Positions 12,524 to 12,978 of a stretch of 12,978 nt of DNA are shown here, one piece after another; position 1 is the first letter of the stretch; each line of letters begins with the position of its first letter. The stretch lies in assembly GCA_003506795.1 (NCBI GenBank), contig DNYO01000262.1, positions 1 through 12,978 on the forward strand, in the 5' to 3' direction. The stretch comes from Deltaproteobacteria bacterium (GTDB taxonomy: Bacteria > Desulfobacterota > Syntrophorhabdia > Syntrophorhabdales > Syntrophorhabdaceae). Under the pieces are notes generated by a model. It worked only from the letters and a program-made list of their open reading frames with translations. It did no database searches and was not told the DNA's origin. The position numbers and the translations under genes were made by a program.

Positions 12524-12978
12524 TCAGGCATTTATTTTGAATTGCGCAGCCGAGTTCCCCAGCACTTCCGTGATTTCCACCAGCTTGTTTACCTCGAACA
12601 TCACCTGACCTGAAACGGCTTCGATCTCTTTCGCGATGCCCGATGTAGAAGTGATGTTCTTTGCTATCTCCTCCGAGCTTGCGGACTGCTGTTCAACGGC
12701 CGTGGCAATCTGCAGTATCTGATCGCGGACCTGCTCCGAAGAGGAGACAATGTTGCCCAGGGACTGTTCTAGCTCCCGCATGTATTGTGTCACCCGTTCG
12801 ACCTCGGCCGAGGTGATTTCCATCGATCTGGTGGTTTCCTCGGACTCTTTCTGGACCGTGGTCAGATGGTGCGTGATTTCCTTCGTCGCGTTCATCGTCT
12901 TTTCCGCCAGCTTCTTCACCTCATCGGCAACGACGGCGAAACCGCGTCCGTGCTCGCCTGCCCGCGCCGCTTCGATGG
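12524..12978 (-). CDS. Methyl-accepting chemotaxis protein, C-terminal part (5' end outside window)
   Basis: The reading frame is open to the right edge and shows 150 residues of the cytoplasmic signalling domain. It starts with the highly conserved tip IEAARAGEHGRGFAVVADEV (about 12976-12917), which binds CheA and CheW. Then follow KKLAEKT and the antiparallel coiled-coil leg with QQSASSEEIAKNITSTSG, a methylation-region-like segment, ending VLGNSAAQFKINA. No CheR/CheB-binding pentapeptide is present at the C-terminus. The ligand-binding and membrane parts lie beyond the window, so the stimulus cannot be inferred. It converges with the helical-protein gene. Confidence 0.92.
   Translation of the reverse strand, partial: IEAARAGEHGRGFAVVADEVKKLAEKTMNATKEITHHLTTVQKESEETTRSMEITSAEVERVTQYMRELEQSLGNIVSSSEQVRDQILQIATAVEQQSASSEEIAKNITSTSGIAKEIEAVSGQVMFEVNKLVEITEVLGNSAAQFKINA

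Noticed and set aside
12480..12540. TGCCTGACAGGCA followed by an A run, considered as a terminator for the chemoreceptor gene.
   Set aside because: On the chemoreceptor's coding strand the hairpin is followed by A, not T, so it is not an intrinsic terminator in that direction.

Overview
The window joins two kinds of DNA. Bases 1 to about 5238 look like the end of a decaying genomic island. Bases from about 5239 to 12978 look like ordinary chromosome with compact housekeeping and envelope genes. The core genes fit an anaerobic, GC-moderate Gram-negative of the Desulfobacterota/Syntrophorhabdus type: a class V aminotransferase of the 'soluble hydrogenase 42 kDa' group, a stand-alone IscU, an exported two-domain rhodanese, a gamma carbonic anhydrase and a chemoreceptor. 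This assignment is an inference; there is no rRNA or marker gene to settle it.

Island side, left to right. A fragment of an ISAzo13-type transposase (minus strand) enters from the left edge and is cut at about base 106. An apparently intact IS3-family element (107-1598; orfA plus a DD35E orfB) follows. Next is a type II restriction-modification operon on the minus strand, transcribed leftwards: a small ribbon-helix-helix regulator, an Eco57I/XamI-type adenine methyltransferase, and a XamI-type restriction endonuclease. The IS3 element has removed the C-terminal part of the endonuclease, and a one-base deletion has altered the last residues of the methyltransferase. A DUF433/DUF5615 antitoxin-toxin pair follows, broken by an in-frame stop and frameshifts. 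Then comes about 450 bases with no recognisable gene, ending in a 45-base copy of the 3' half of a tRNA-Cys gene including CCA. That copy begins in the anticodon loop, where many tyrosine recombinases cross over. It is the expected far-end attachment scar of an element integrated in tRNA-Cys, so the intact tRNA and probably the integrase would lie to the left, outside the window.

Core side. A leftward gene set carries iscU, yjbQ, a small secreted protein and an exported rhodanese; the first two or three are tightly spaced and share a sulfur/Fe-S theme. From a divergent intergenic region a rightward pair encodes a class V aminotransferase and a HAD phosphatase. After a 360-base gap with a heptanucleotide repeat and a possible PilZ remnant, a rightward cluster encodes a DsbC-like periplasmic disulfide isomerase, a gamma-carbonic-anhydrase-like hexapeptide protein, a cupin and an uncharacterised helical protein. 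A methyl-accepting chemotaxis protein enters from the right edge on the minus strand.

I see no complete, clearly new defence system. The most informative signals are the tRNA-Cys scar, the stepwise decay of the restriction-modification and toxin-antitoxin modules, and a three-box TTTCACC array in front of the ribbon-helix-helix gene that may be the operator of an unusual restriction-modification controller.
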